The notes under the pieces: model-generated
The model's input: the letters and a program-made list of their open reading frames with translations, nothing else
Told to the model about the DNA's origin: nothing
Database searches by the model: none
Position numbers and translations under genes: made by a program
Shown: in pieces, positions 13,246-25,764 of the stretch
How positions within the stretch are numbered: position 1 is the stretch's first letter
Layout of the letters: each line of letters starts with the position of its first letter
Source: Ascidia mentula
Lineage: Eukaryota > Chordata > Ascidiacea > Phlebobranchia > Ascidiidae
DNA: 64,000 bases
Direction: 5' to 3'
Assembly: GCA_947561715.1 (NCBI GenBank)
Contig: OX387199.1
Coordinates: forward strand, 6,577,001-6,641,000

Positions 13246-16200
13246 TCAAACAATTTTATCAAAAGCAACACGGCGATCGACCCCGGCTTGATGTCCAACA
13301 TCACCATTAAACTGTGAGAAAAGTTCTGTATTGTTGACTTCAAAGTTGGTGCCAGTGGACCAAGGTGCCAAATACTTGTCTCCGCATGTTCCATCTAAGC
13401 TGTCAGTTGGCAAGATTTGTCGGTCCACTGTTCCATCAGTTTTTACATCTCTTAGCTGCTCCTGGAGGTTGACGAAGGTCGGTCGGTTCATTGGCAACCA
13501 CTGCCAACATTGTAGCATGAGTTTGTATCTATAAACACATTTAAACTTGTGGCCAACATGAAGTGGTGATACAAATGTTATGTTTTTGAAACAGCTTTAA
13601 ACCAAAATTAACTGCCCTCGATACACGCGTAAAACGTGCTAGACCGTGCTGTACTATGATAGCAAGTTAATCAAATGTGCTCATGCCAACATTTGTAGTC
13701 CTCTGGTGCTTTATGATTCAATTAACGAATTTTACAGTAAGGATTTCGTATTGATGTACTGAGCTCACAATTTCCAACACTTACAGATGATCGTTGCACG
13801 ACGTGGGCTTTGGCATCCTGTACCCCTTTTCCAGTGAATAAAAGAGATGACTCTGTTCAATTTCAGGGTATGGCGTGGCACCCACTGTTACCATTTCGTA
13901 AAGTAATATGCCGAAAGACCACCTTGAACATAAGAAAGCACGATTTGTTATGTGGTCGATTAGGCCAAATCACCCAGGGTCTAAAAGTACCCCGTTCTCC
14001 AAAAGGGTTCCACTGTCTGCCTGATTGTGTATTTTCTAGGACGGGCCCAGTGTGTTGTATCTAATGATATAAACAACTTACACGTCACTCCGCCACGTAA
14101 TAGGGACTTTCCCTCCCATCATCCGTTCGGGGCTGACCCACTTGAACGGAACTCGTCGCTCGGTGGCGCCCTTGATCATGCCGTAGCGGTAAACGTCGTT
14201 GGCCAGACCAAAGTCAGAAATTTTACACTGCATGTTCTGCAAAGTTTGGATGTTGCTTACGTATAGGAAACTGACAAAACATTGTGAATTAATATCCATT
14301 ACATGCAGTTTCGAATCCTCATAAAATCAGTCACCGTAGTGCAAGCTTTAACGCTATGAAGCTGCGCCCAATTTAACACCATGCAAAATGAACGTTTGGG
14401 TTTTCGGGGATACTTGCCTCTCCCACTAAAATGTTTCTGGTCGCGACATCCCCGTGAATAATCTTAGAGGAGGCGAGAAAATGTAAACCTCCGGCGATTT
14501 GTCGCCCAATCTGGTAGAGATTGGACTCACTGAAGTTGTAGATTGGATTCTGGTTTCTCTTGGATGCCTTCAAACCAAATTACGTATCTTGTGTTTGGTC
14601 AATACTGTAAAGAACCGGCTCAGTAAATCTGTACTATGGAAAACAGCAGACAGCATCCATTGGCGTAGCTGGGGGACATGTAGGGACCATAGCTTCCCTA
14701 ACCCAAAAATACTGAGATTTTGGTTATTCGATTGTTCAATTATGGTTTGACTTGTGCTGAAAGCACGAGGACGACTGGTCGTTGTTTGCATTGTGCGTTG
14801 AATTTTGATCTGACCACTGGTAGAAACGGAACGGGATTCCAGCTTTGGTAGTATAATCGTTGGGTTTACAGCGATTAAAATCGGAAAACCCAATTTTCCT
14901 ACGTAGGTACCAGCATATTTGCTGACGTGAGATTAGGATTTTCATAATATGTGCGGATCACTCCTCCCGATCGTGTAAATGTCAACCTTGTCGGTTGCAA
15001 AAATTTCACTGCAACCCTGAAATCTTTGGTTTCCTTTTCCCCCTGACATTTTATTGATATTAATACCCACCAAAACGGTTATCATGCGGATCGACCGTTG
15101 TGGTTTGAATGGTATTGGTTAGGAGCCGTTTGTTATTGCCTCAAGATGTTAACACCCATGCTGTTTACAGCGTTATCCCGAGTACGACGCCAGGTTATGT
15201 AGAGAGGCGTTGCTGTCAGCAACTAATGTCCTGCATGGCGTCATAAATAAGGAAACGATTTCTATCCTAACCTCCCTGCAATCCCAGAGGAAATGAAGCA
15301 AATCTCCATATTTCATGTACTCGGTCACCAACAATGGTGATTCGCACTCGTTGTCCGCATCCAGCTTTGTCGTGCACACCCCAATGATCCCCATAATGGA
15401 GTCGTGCGGCCCAAGCGACATTAGGAGCGCCATTTCAGCCAGGAAATCCTCCCTGTATGCAACCGCATGAAGAGCTGCAAGAAAGCAAAGCCATTTGATT
15501 TACAAATTTTCGGTGAACATGAATTTGGTAAATGTTTCTCAGGTATAGGCTGGTTTAATTGGGGTAACGGTTGCTGGTAATAATACAATAAAGATCTTAT
15601 GAACTTTCATTATATAATAACCACGTGTCAAAATGGAAAATAAATGTAATAGGCTATAAGCTATAAGTTAAATAGTAAAACTGGCTGAACATGTAGGCTG
15701 CTGTTGCCAACTACCTCCAAGTCACACTGAATAGCAATGGTAGCAAAACTTGGAGATTTGTTCCTCAGGTTTCTTACATGCGATATATTTAAATGCCTGT
15801 GCCTGGCAACAAAGGCATCCGACAACCAAATCAGTTTTCTTTAGTTTCTTTTGCATAAATGCCCGACAAATTTATTCACAAATCTTGTTAAAGTGCATAT
15901 GACACGGCCATGACAACTTTGCGTAAAACTAAAGGTACATCTACAACAAACGTATTCCAAAGTATTTCTGTTCTACGTCAACTAAAAAATGGAGAAAACT
16001 GCACGAAAAGTAACGGCGACCAAAAATCGTAATCCTTTTGCGCTAAGGAGAAAAGGACATCACATAAGGCGCTTGCGTCGAAAAAATGCATTGTTTAGAT
16101 AGGAGAAGGCCCCTTTTTTGCAGATATCGAATAGTTTCAAACATGGGAGAATCCACAGATTACGTTACCGTAAAGGTCAGGACAGGATTTTGCATCACAC

Positions 16201-19200
16201 AATAATTTTTGATTGTGACGTCACGAATCAACGGCTTATTTGTCCCTAATTAGCCGAAGACCACAGGGTATAGCAGTAACGACATAACTGTGAGTGGACA
16301 AACGACAATGCTAAACTAACGGTTTGTCTCTGTCGTGTTTTCAAAAGTTCATGTATCAGGTTAGCGATCATAAATGCTGTAAAGAACACCCTGTCTGCAG
16401 CTCTCATTGATAATTATGGCTCTTTTGCGCATATAAGAACACCCTGTCCCAGTAACTGTTTTATTATTACACAACCAAATAAGACATAATAGGTCAAACA
16501 GCGGCCATCTGTCTTCAGCTTAAATTAACATCAAAATCCGTTTATTGCCAGTTTTACAATGTTTTCCATTCCTACGCATAAGGCTTGCTGCCAGCACTGG
16601 CACACGACCGAAGCGCATTCTATGACGTCACGCAACAATATCTCGCTTTCGCACGATTTCGTTCGCAGCGGCAAAAGTGCGATTTTGATCAGCTGTATCT
16701 TAGAAACCAGTCGTCGTATCAAGCTACTTTTTTCGCCAAAAATGTTCTAAAGTTATGAACATCTCTTAGTTTGATTATTAACATGTTTTATTTTTATGTG
16801 TCATATGCACTTTATGGCTTGCAGAGGAAGCTTTGGAAATCTTTTAACGGCTGGTACTTTGCAACTGAATTGAAATAACCTGTCAACGATTTCACGGCAA
16901 CTTCCTTTCTCGATCCAATATCGTGCCAGGTTGCTCTGTAAACGACTCCAAAGTTTCCCCTTCCGAGTACGTCTGAAATTTAGTGATGAAAGCCGTTATC
17001 TTTAAATTGCCTGAGCGAGTCAAATCACAACCTGAGAAAAGTCTTAAGTAAGCGGTTAGTGTCAATGTTTATGGTTTTGATGGCAAAGGTGAATTCATCG
17101 TGGCGGTTTTCATGATAGTTGTTCGTTTATTTAATCCTAAACCTCATAAAAGTTTACGTTAAAGTTATTTTGGAAAAAGGCAAAATTCTTGCCCCAAACT
17201 ATATAAAGTAATGGCAAACCGTGTAAAGCCAGGTTGTTTCGATCTATTTCCCACTTTTGTCCAAATACAGGACCCATGTTGGTCATTTGAAGGTGGTTTT
17301 CGAACTGAGAGTAGTTTAGAAAAGGCGCCAGGTCTGCCAAAGATTCTCCGGCGACAAACCGCGATTGGTCAAATATGAGTCTCCTTTATACAACAAGAAT
17401 ATAAAAATAAACATCATATTATGGTCGTAAGATAAAAACTTTCGTTCAGAAAATCGTTTTTGTGAAAGGTTTGTCCAACAATAGTAATCGATTCACGGTG
17501 TTTGCAAGTTACCTATTGTCAATGCAGATTGGAATTACATACCACCAACTACATTCAATGACATCGACGGTATGTAACCAAAAATATTCAAAAAAATGTA
17601 CTTCTGCCTTTTGGTAATCCACCCACATATTTGTATTGGAAACTTACTTTCTCATTCGTTCTCGTCGAAGTCTGATGACGAAGAACATAAGAAGACACAC
17701 AGTAACCACACATACGGTCACAAGAACAGCGATCACGGGGTTTATCATTTTCCTACAGCTGTTGTATCCATCACCGGTGTAACCCTCGCTGTAAAGAATA
17801 TTTATGCACAAAAGGCGATCACTGAAACATGGTATCAAAATAAGAAATATAAACTAATGTTTTTTTTTTAATGGAAGAAAGGTCTTGTCATTTTGCAAGC
17901 CAATCATGAATGCAACGCATTGTGGTGACATTTCAGTCGCAATCCGTTGCGTAACACCATAACCGAACAACCGACAGTGCAGCTGGCTCAATGTAGCGGA
18001 AATCATGTGAAATCAATACAGCCAGCAATAATGCTGAGCTCCAGACACTGTCTGGTGAGAGGGCTTCGGTTTAACGTTGTTATACAATGTTAAGCGAATT
18101 CCTTTGCGAGCGAATATTAGCAGTTTATTTAAAGGAAATTTCATCGATTTAAACTTTTACGGGGTCTGTGACTTCAGTGCATATGGCATTGTTACAAACA
18201 ATGTCATCCACATTGCTATTTAGCCGCCGACAACCGCTGGATCAAAATAATTGGTCGATATTGCCTACGGTCGCTACTTGGTTATAGGACGTGTATGGTT
18301 TTCGCAGAATTAAAATCGGCGGGTTTTGTAGTAAAGTTTCCTGCATTGTACAATATATCCCTTATACGTAGCTTCGGTACAAACAATGCTCTTAATTTTA
18401 ACTTTCACGGCAACAAGCTGGCGATAAAACTAACGAAAGCTAACTTACTCGCAAGAGCAATCATAACCCAGTTTTGGGGCTGGCCTGTCTTTGCATGTTG
18501 CAGTCGTGGCGCATTTAGCTGTAGATCCGTGACAGGCGTTGTAGTCTTTGCAGCCGGTCCCGCCAATGAACTGATCCACCCCATCACCACTGTATCCGGG
18601 TTTGCAGGTGCAGTTCAAAATGGAACGATCGTTGCTGAGAACCTCACAATATGCATGTGGATCGCAGTGACGTTCTTTCACAGTTTCGTCGACTGGGCAG
18701 GGGTCCCAATCTAAACACAATGATTTGATTGAAATTTTTCCTGATCATTTTGCGGCTGAAATACATAAAGCAGAGTTCAAGAACCACCAAATGCATCGGA
18801 AAACTAATGCAAAATCAAGAAACAAGCCTTAAATACAAAAACGTTTTTCCAACTAAAGTATCAAAATGTAATCTTTGCGACACAGATATTACAAAACTAT
18901 TATTAAGATGGTATTCTTTAGTTGGCCTTTTATTGCTATAATGATAATTTGTTACATATTTCCTTCTGATATCATATATTGGAAAACTTTTGAAACGTAA
19001 ATCGTGATTAGAAATGATTTGTTAGATCTTTAGAATCGAATTCTCAAACCTTCAAAGAAGAATTCTAAGTAAGCGGCGGTTCCATAGTTTTGGCACCAGT
19101 GTTCTTTGCCTATACAAACTTTATCCAGGTTTATATACGCAGTCACGGAGAAAAAGTATGTGGCATTCGGAGGTAGTTTTTGATACGTAAAGTTGAACAA

Positions 19201-22200
19201 AGTTTCTCCGTCCTGCGCTTCGATCTTTTGAAGTGAAACAGATGTAAGTAATTGGTCGGTTTCACCACGACAAGGTCAAATGTTACATGTACGAATCAAT
19301 GTACTATTTTCGCAAATGCATCTTGTATTCTAAGATCGATACGGTTTACTGTAATTAATGAAGTATTCAATGGAAAAACACTTTCGACCTTCAATGATTT
19401 CATAGGTTGTCGTGTGTATACTTACTACCAATGGTCTTGAGTATGCGTCATCCACTATGTAGCGCAAACGATACTCAGGAGGTAAACTGTTGGTAATAAC
19501 ATCGAGAATGTGAGGTGCTGTCCACTGCAAGACTACAGTTATTGTATGGTCTGTGTGGTTGCGGTACCAATTGACCATTGTGAAGGCTAGTGGTGGCCAC
19601 GAAGACGAAGTCAAGTCTAAATTACAAATATATTGAGCATGGTTCTTTGTAGTCAAACAAACGCGGACATGGTAGACGTTGGTCATATTATTCTAAGAGT
19701 ATTTAAAAGTAGTAGAAATAAATTATTGCAGCCTAAACAAGAAATGTACACTTACTACTCAGTACTTGTTCACTGCGACAATACTCGGAAGCTGCTTGCT
19801 CGTCGACAGGATGCTTGTTGATGAGGTGATAGCCGCAAAACAGATACACGTCATGGCCATAATTCCTGTCTACGCCAATCATGCATCGGCCTCTATAAGC
19901 CATAATGTGGAATGTGTAGGCGCGACCGAACCGGATGGGAAACGTGATATTTGTTTGATTCTGAAAACAATCGTAAAACGTCTAGAACCAACGTGAATCC
20001 AAGACAGCACCTTTTTGAGGATGTTTTTGTCAATTTTGTAGTTGTTTGGGCAATTTTGCGTTTGTTTGGGCTGGGTGGAACAAGAAATTTTTCAGTATCT
20101 ACAATTTAACATTCGGAACTTCTTATACCTTCATGATTGTTTTTATCTGTCCCATTGGACAGGGCCGGGTCACTTCTTCCAATGCAATAACGCAACTTTC
20201 CGAGCTTGTGCAGTTCGTCACGTCCTCTGCTTCGCAAGGGTATTTGCACTCCACAAGTTCTCCTTCAACGTTTGTGACCCACATTTTCATGCCGATCAAC
20301 GCCTGGCAGTATTCTTCCTTCTCATATTCGTTTTCTATTAACAAAATATGGTTGTAGAAATCATCGCGTGATTATAAAAACGAAGGCTCTCTGCTTTGTC
20401 GTTTATGAGCACTTTCCGCAGCACTTTATATAGATCTAACGATCTAAGTAATTCAATGCGAATCAGATTCAAGTGACCAATTTCCACTTAAGCGTAAGCA
20501 AGTGCTACATTATGCATGACAAAATCCTGTTTCATATGTTGTAATGTGCCTTGAAATGTTTTTTTGTTTTAAGTTTTGATTTGAGGTACTTGCCGTAGGC
20601 CAAAGTATCGTCGTCACTGTCAAAAAAGCAATACATGAATCCATCGTGATCGTCTCCTAAAACAAATCGATGTTAAAGCGATGGAGCTAATAATGCTTTT
20701 TAGTAATCGCAGACAGGGCCACAGTTTCTGCAAAATACCTTTGAGTAAAATTTTTTTTTGCAGTCGGCAATAAGATAAAAAGTCTGCAATAAGACGTGTG
20801 CTTAGTTAAATGAAAATCTTTGAAACAACTCTGTGTAAGACTCTCTTGACACCTTCGCAGAGAATGCACAACAACATTACCCACATATGATCAGCATCTG
20901 TCTGCAGCTTATACACAATAACACTACCAACCCTTCACTGTCCAGTTGTAAGTAACGCTTAGTTTTGCGGTGGAGTGGTTTGTATGATCGGAAAGGTGAA
21001 GATTAGGGTAATAGAATGTCTCGACAACCATCAATTCATCATTCTGTATACTAGGACTTTGGCAACCGACTCCCCCAATGGATCGGTCAATCCCATCACC
21101 GCTGTAGCCAGGTTTACAGGTGCAGTTTATTCGTGAACGATCTTTGCTGAGGATCTCACAAAACGCATGCGGATCGCAATGACGTTCTATCACTTCTCTG
21201 TCTATTGGGCAGGGATTCCAATCTGTGGAAAAGTAAAGCGAATGAAGATTTCATCATACCAGAATAGAAACGACGACTTTCTACTGCAATTACACCTCAG
21301 CAACCGCCACCAACACAGACACCTTATGTTAGTCAGTGGTTTTTGATAATATATTTTCAATTCTTTCATAATTTTAATTGAATTTAATCATTCAAGGTGT
21401 TTTTAAGCTAAGCCAATGTCTGCACAAACCGTCAAAGAATTCTTCTATTTCTGCCGCAGTCCCAAAGTTTTCGCAAGTCTCTCCACCAGGACAGGTCTTA
21501 TCAGTAAGATTCATGTAACCTAATGCCTTAAACACGTAGGTGTTATTCGGGCCTAGCCCACGGTAAGTGTACGTGAACACATCTTGACCTGGAAGTGGTA
21601 TCACCTTTAATGAAATGCGGAAACATTTGTTGGTCTGCTTTGTCAGAAACGACACTCAAATACAACGAATTCGCAAGGCCTGCACGTTTATATTTAACAT
21701 GTCAAATATATTAATATTGTAATAGAATACATGCAGTAGGGTACAGAAGCACTACAGCATTAGGGGATGTTGTGGTTACGCTATATGCGCACCATTGCGG
21801 TCTCATTGCATATAAGCACAACTAACAATCAACCCATGCTGTAAATCCTGAAGGATTTCTACACATTGATTTTACCTCAACAGCCTTTGAGTGAAAGCGG
21901 GTGTGATGTGGATCTTTCACGTACAACACCTTGTATTTGTCTGGCAAGCGATTTTCAATGTTGTCTACGACATGAGGTGCTTGCCATTGTAACATCACCG
22001 TTATCGTGTGGTCACTGTGATTTCGGAATGCTTCGAGCATTGTGAAGTTGATTGGTGGTCCCGATGACGATGTCAAGTCTAGGTTAAGATATCAATTTTT
22101 GCATCACGGACCAATTACTTAACTCGTTTCAGATGTATTGAACACATTACAATAGCGTGAAGCAAATCAAAGTTTAATGAATTTTTTTTTTGTATTTTGA

Positions 22201-24798
22201 CATCTTTAGAACCCGCAAAATCGGATTTCATTCACAAATAATACGAGACATAAACTCTAAAACTTCACTGTGTCGTTAACTGGTGCAAAATTCTTCTCTT
22301 GTCATCGCTGTTATAACATGCACTTTACCAAACGTTTCAAAACCAAAGAAATTTCCAATAATATACAACTCACTACTGAGTACTTGTTCACTGCGACAAT
22401 ACTTGTAAGCTGCTTGCTCGTCTACTGGATGCTTGTTGATGAGGTGATAGCCACAGAATAGGTAGACATCGCTACTATGTAGAGCTTTACCGAAAATTCG
22501 TCTTCCGCGGTACCCGAAAATGTTGAAATAATACGAACGACCGAATCGGATAGGAAACGTGATGTTGGTTTGGTTCTGTAATCAGCAATCATTTGGGGTC
22601 AAATAAACTTACACAAACAATTAGTTGGGTTTGAGTTGTAATTCGTGTTTTGCACGTTTTTTCATCGTAGGCTGTGGAATACGGACTATACCATTTAAAA
22701 CACCAGGCAAATAAGGAAATCAATTCTTAAAATATATTCATTTCAGGTGGAAACCAGCACGCGTGCCATTTTTGAAACAAAGGCATGCCAAATTTGGTGG
22801 TTAACCAAAACCGACATAAATTCCGCGAAAATAAGACGAATCTAACGTTGCATTTGTCGTCGACCATTCTATATGTGAAAATCATGAGTTTTGTCTGATT
22901 TCAGTATCGTCCTGTCTGGCAGGATGGTTGGTCATATATGCGGAAATTATTATTGGGGCATTTGGTGAGTACTAGCATTGCTCATGTAATCGGAAATACC
23001 TTCATTATGGCCTTTATTTGTCCCATTGGACAGGGCTGATCAACATAAGCGGCTGTAACGCAGATTTCTTCACTTTTGCAACCCTGTAGATCAACTGACT
23101 CACACGGGTAGGAGCACTCCACATAATCCCCATTAACCTTCGTCACCCACATTTTCATGCCTATCATGGATTGGCAGTAGTGATCGTGGAGGTCGTAGTA
23201 ATAATCCGAGCCTGCAACAGATTGATAAACTAAACACAATTTGTAACAGACTGTTTTTGGCAGACTATTTCAAATAGTTTTGTGGCATACGAGTCTTCCT
23301 CAAGATGTTTTATTAAAAAAGATTCAAACTGACCAACTTGATGTCTTATTTCGATATTTGAAATTGATTGTTAGTTCTCAAAAGTTTGTGTTTTTTAACC
23401 ACACGAAACTTGTTCACTCTGTGCTGTACAGTAAGCCATTCTCTAATTTATGTAGATATACTCGCCTTTGTCTGAAATGTGGTTGTCCCGGTCGAAAAAA
23501 CAGTACATAAAACCATCGTAATCCTCATCTAAAAACCAAAATACTCAACTCTTTCGTTATTTGAAACCACACTCAATACTTAATTGCACAGAAAACACTT
23601 AACTATAACTTTGCCCAGTTTGAAATAACTGTATATTTTTTTATGCGTTAAATTCCTATGACTTTGAAAAACTTCGTATGTAGCATGTCGTGTTTGTTTA
23701 TTTGTACTCAAAAGACTGTGATTCCTATTTACTTTCCACTGTCCAGTTGAAGGTGACGCTAAGTGTAACGGTCGAGAGGTTTTTGTTACTGGGAAGGTAC
23801 AGTTCAGGGTAATGGGATATCTGGATTTTCTTCAAGTCTCCAACCCCTGTTGGTATAACACTAAGATTAAAGCATATCATATAATTACTACCTCACCTAT
23901 TCTTGATATACCGACCATTGCAAATATCATACATTCCACAGATGTATTTTTTTTACCCATCCGCATACTATAAGACCTTTATATATTCTTTGAAAGTAAT
24001 CATGCAATTAAACAGCATTTTTAAAACCGTTGCACTCATTTATGTCTCAGACATTTGTGTCGGATGTCGCGTACAACTTGTCGCTTTGTGCGTTTTCTCA
24101 CTATTTGGTGCACCATTAGTTTTGAGTAAACTTGTTATCCCAGAAATACGTCATTCATGTAGTTTGCGGCTTTATTTTACTAGTAAACCAAAGGCTAACA
24201 CTTTTTAGATTAAATGAGCGTCCAACTTTAATATAAATTATAATATTTTGCAGTGGACTTACGATCTTCATTTGAACAATTGTTTGCAGTCCGTTGTGCC
24301 TCGGTCGTGGCCACTAGTAAAATGCAGAAACAGCTGAACGTGGAATGTTTCCACATCATGTATTAAACTACATCTGTGGTTGCTGCAAAAAGTGTTTTTT
24401 GTCTCTTTCAACAAAATTTTTGTCTTTTTCAACAGAATTTCCTCACGTATATTATTAGTTGTACAAGGATTAAAGCTTGACAACTCACTGATTTAGCATT
24501 ATTGCATATCTACTGAGTAGACACATTAGCTCGTAGAAATCACTTAGCTGTAAGTTGCAGACGGGAGCATTTTTCCAAGCTTACTTGCTGCGCCATTCCT
24601 AACTAATACGTTTTGAAGTACAACATTATATGAAAACGGTGACTAAGCCATGCAGGCAAACAGCTATCACTTGTATACTCGTCTGCGGTGGCGCTTTTAA
24701 CTGGAAATGTGTCTTTTTTCGTCTCACTGTACCAAAACCGCAACGGAGTTCAGCCAACGCTACTCGTACCTGGAACTGAGGAAATGGTGAAATCCCAT
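13246..24798 (-). CDS. G3: intact receptor tyrosine kinase with EGF and FN3 ectodomain
   Basis: A 23-exon gene predicting about 1262 residues. Ectodomain and transmembrane exons: 24798-24770, 24333-24263, 23846-23733, 23528-23466, 23211-23000, 22575-22374, 22078-21876, 21604-21430, 21222-20932, 20656-20594, 20334-20129, 19960-19756, 19616-19426, 19224-19050, 18710-18449, 17788-17648. Juxtamembrane and kinase exons: 17383-17220, 16972-16880, 15474-15272, 14567-14418, 14236-14082, 13922-13785, 13528-13246. The kinase shows GRGNFG (about residue 926), the ATP-site lysine in VAVK (about 950), the helix-C glutamate in DFLAEMALL, catalytic HGDVATRN (about 1059), DFG, and SPE in place of APE. Tyrosine-kinase identity rests on the AxRN catalytic loop and the VPFKWVSPE segment. 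HGD replaces the usual HRD. Every exon is open and all phases join, so this is the only complete active-looking kinase gene here. I do not recognise its RTK subfamily. The 17383 acceptor could instead be three bases later. Confidence 0.9.
14412..14417 (-). promoter_or_regulatory. Non-canonical GC splice donor in the G3 kinase catalytic-loop exon
   Basis: The exon encoding HGDVATRNILVGE ends GAG followed by GCAAGT. The next exon starts AACATGCAGTGT, and joining them gives VGENMQCKISDFG, the expected unbroken kinase sequence. Only the GC donor gives this join. The same site occurs in G6 at about 43532-43537. Confidence 0.8.
15891..16812. mobile_element. TIR element in a G3 kinase intron
   Basis: A 922-base insertion with perfect 15-base inverted termini, AAGTGCATATGACAC and its complement, flanked by TA on both sides. 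The orthologous intron of G6 (near 44985) lacks it and reads GTTAAGGCTTGCAG. TA target and short termini fit a Tc1/mariner-like non-autonomous element, but no transposase frame is visible, so the superfamily is a guess. Confidence 0.75.
17530..17567 (-). pseudogene. Decayed alternative terminal exon (exon 17) inside the G3 intron
   Basis: This stretch lines up with the last coding exon of the kinase-less genes. The core still spells PSMSLNV, but the splice acceptor is changed from AG to AT (TTACAT before ACCGTCG), and the residues that follow give VVGGM and a stop. Phase shows that the G3 kinase transcript does not use it: the transmembrane exon ends in phase 2 and the juxtamembrane exon starts with the matching base. 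Confidence 0.6.
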
Positions 24799-25670
24799 GG
24801 TTTTGCTCACAATGCAAACGAGCTCTGCGCTGCCACGTCGTGATTAGTGTTTATCTTTGACCAATTGCATCGATGTTGGATTGTTAATGACTTTTCCTGT
24901 TCATGACTTATCGTGTCAAAGAGTATGTTGCTTGATTCCGGACGGAGGGCAATAAAATATATTTTCTCATGAAGTATATTGCAACAATTACTAGGTATTT
25001 GATTGTACTGCAACCAATACATAACGTAGATCTGATACTACCAACTCAATAAAAATGCAAAAACGCATTATAGTTTAGAATTTGTATAATTCCAATATGT
25101 TTGACAAACTCATGCAGTTAACCGAGTTCCAACAGGCTGAATATACAATTGAGTTTTATCACATAACATAAACAGTGGAGCATGTAGCACCATATGCAGC
25201 ATGTCTTGTTAGTTTGCTTATAAAAACGTAATGTTAAATTGAAACTCTGTCGGGGGATGCGCTGCTGCAAAAAGTCCTGGGGCGCTAATATAGAGGTAAT
25301 GCATGAACAGTTCCTATTTGTTTTGTTTTCGAGTCAAATATTACATTTTCTGCGACGATAGGTATGTTGTTTGACCTGCGACAAAACTGAGGTTTTGAAC
25401 AATTTTTTGTTGAAACAGTTTACTAAAATTTATTGTTTGCTGAAAACGTTGTTTGCCTTTTTAGTGAACCTTTCATTTACCCAACCACCTCGTTATAATA
25501 ATATCCAATTTCGTTGGCATTGTATACGCATATATTCATTATACAATAATAAACAAAGGCATGAAAAAGAATATAATTTTCAGCAAAGGTCCATGTGTTC
25601 GACAACAGAAAAAAAACATCCTTGTGAAAAGTTTATTCAGGAATGGAATTCCATCCACTGAGGTTCCAAG
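24799..25670. other. Intergenic region G4/G3
   Basis: Short spacer with the G4 3' flank (candidate AATAAA at 25429-25434) and the G3 promoter side. It lacks a stretch of roughly 200 bases present in the G2/G1 and G7/G6 spacers. No gene seen. Confidence 0.5.
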
Positions 25671-25737
25671 TTACTCATTGTCAATGCAGAGTGGGATTTC
25701 TTCACGTGCTGCATGCAATGACATCGACGGTCTGTAA

Positions 25738-25764
25738 ACAAAATGGCAATCTTTGCAGCGTTAT
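25738..25764 (-). other. Deletion scar of the transmembrane exon in G4
   Basis: In G7 and G8 more than 200 bases containing exon 16 lie between the exon 17 acceptor side (CGGTCTGTAAACAAAA) and the sequence GGCAATCTTTG. In G4 these two pieces are directly joined, removing exon 16 and parts of both introns. Confidence 0.75.

Larger units (their letters stand above)
12335..17459 (-). other. Kinase cassette of G3: block absent from kinase-less paralogues
   Basis: Comparison with G2, G5, G7 and G8 shows shared sequence on both sides of this block. On the low side, similarity to the 3' flank of kinase-less genes (ACAATAAAAAACAAAGGCATGG region, ending TTTTCAGCAAAG) stops near 12335. On the high side it resumes near 17459 at TTGTGAAAGGTTT. 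Between them lie all seven juxtamembrane/kinase exons and the 3' end of the gene. Kinase-less copies have only about 35 unrelated bases at the join. The matching block in G6 is about 41458-45682. Edges are read by eye, good to about 20 bases. Confidence 0.75.

Noticed and set aside
17530-17567. AG to AT change before the exon-17 homologue in G3 as a gene-breaking mutation
   Set aside because: Codon phase shows the kinase transcript joins the transmembrane exon directly to the juxtamembrane exon, so this exon is dispensable in G3.
17644-17838. Long plus-strand frames over the transmembrane and EGF exons (for example 17596-17871, 26292-26477, 36913-37242)
   Set aside because: They are antisense shadows of conserved coding exons and have no splice or domain support.
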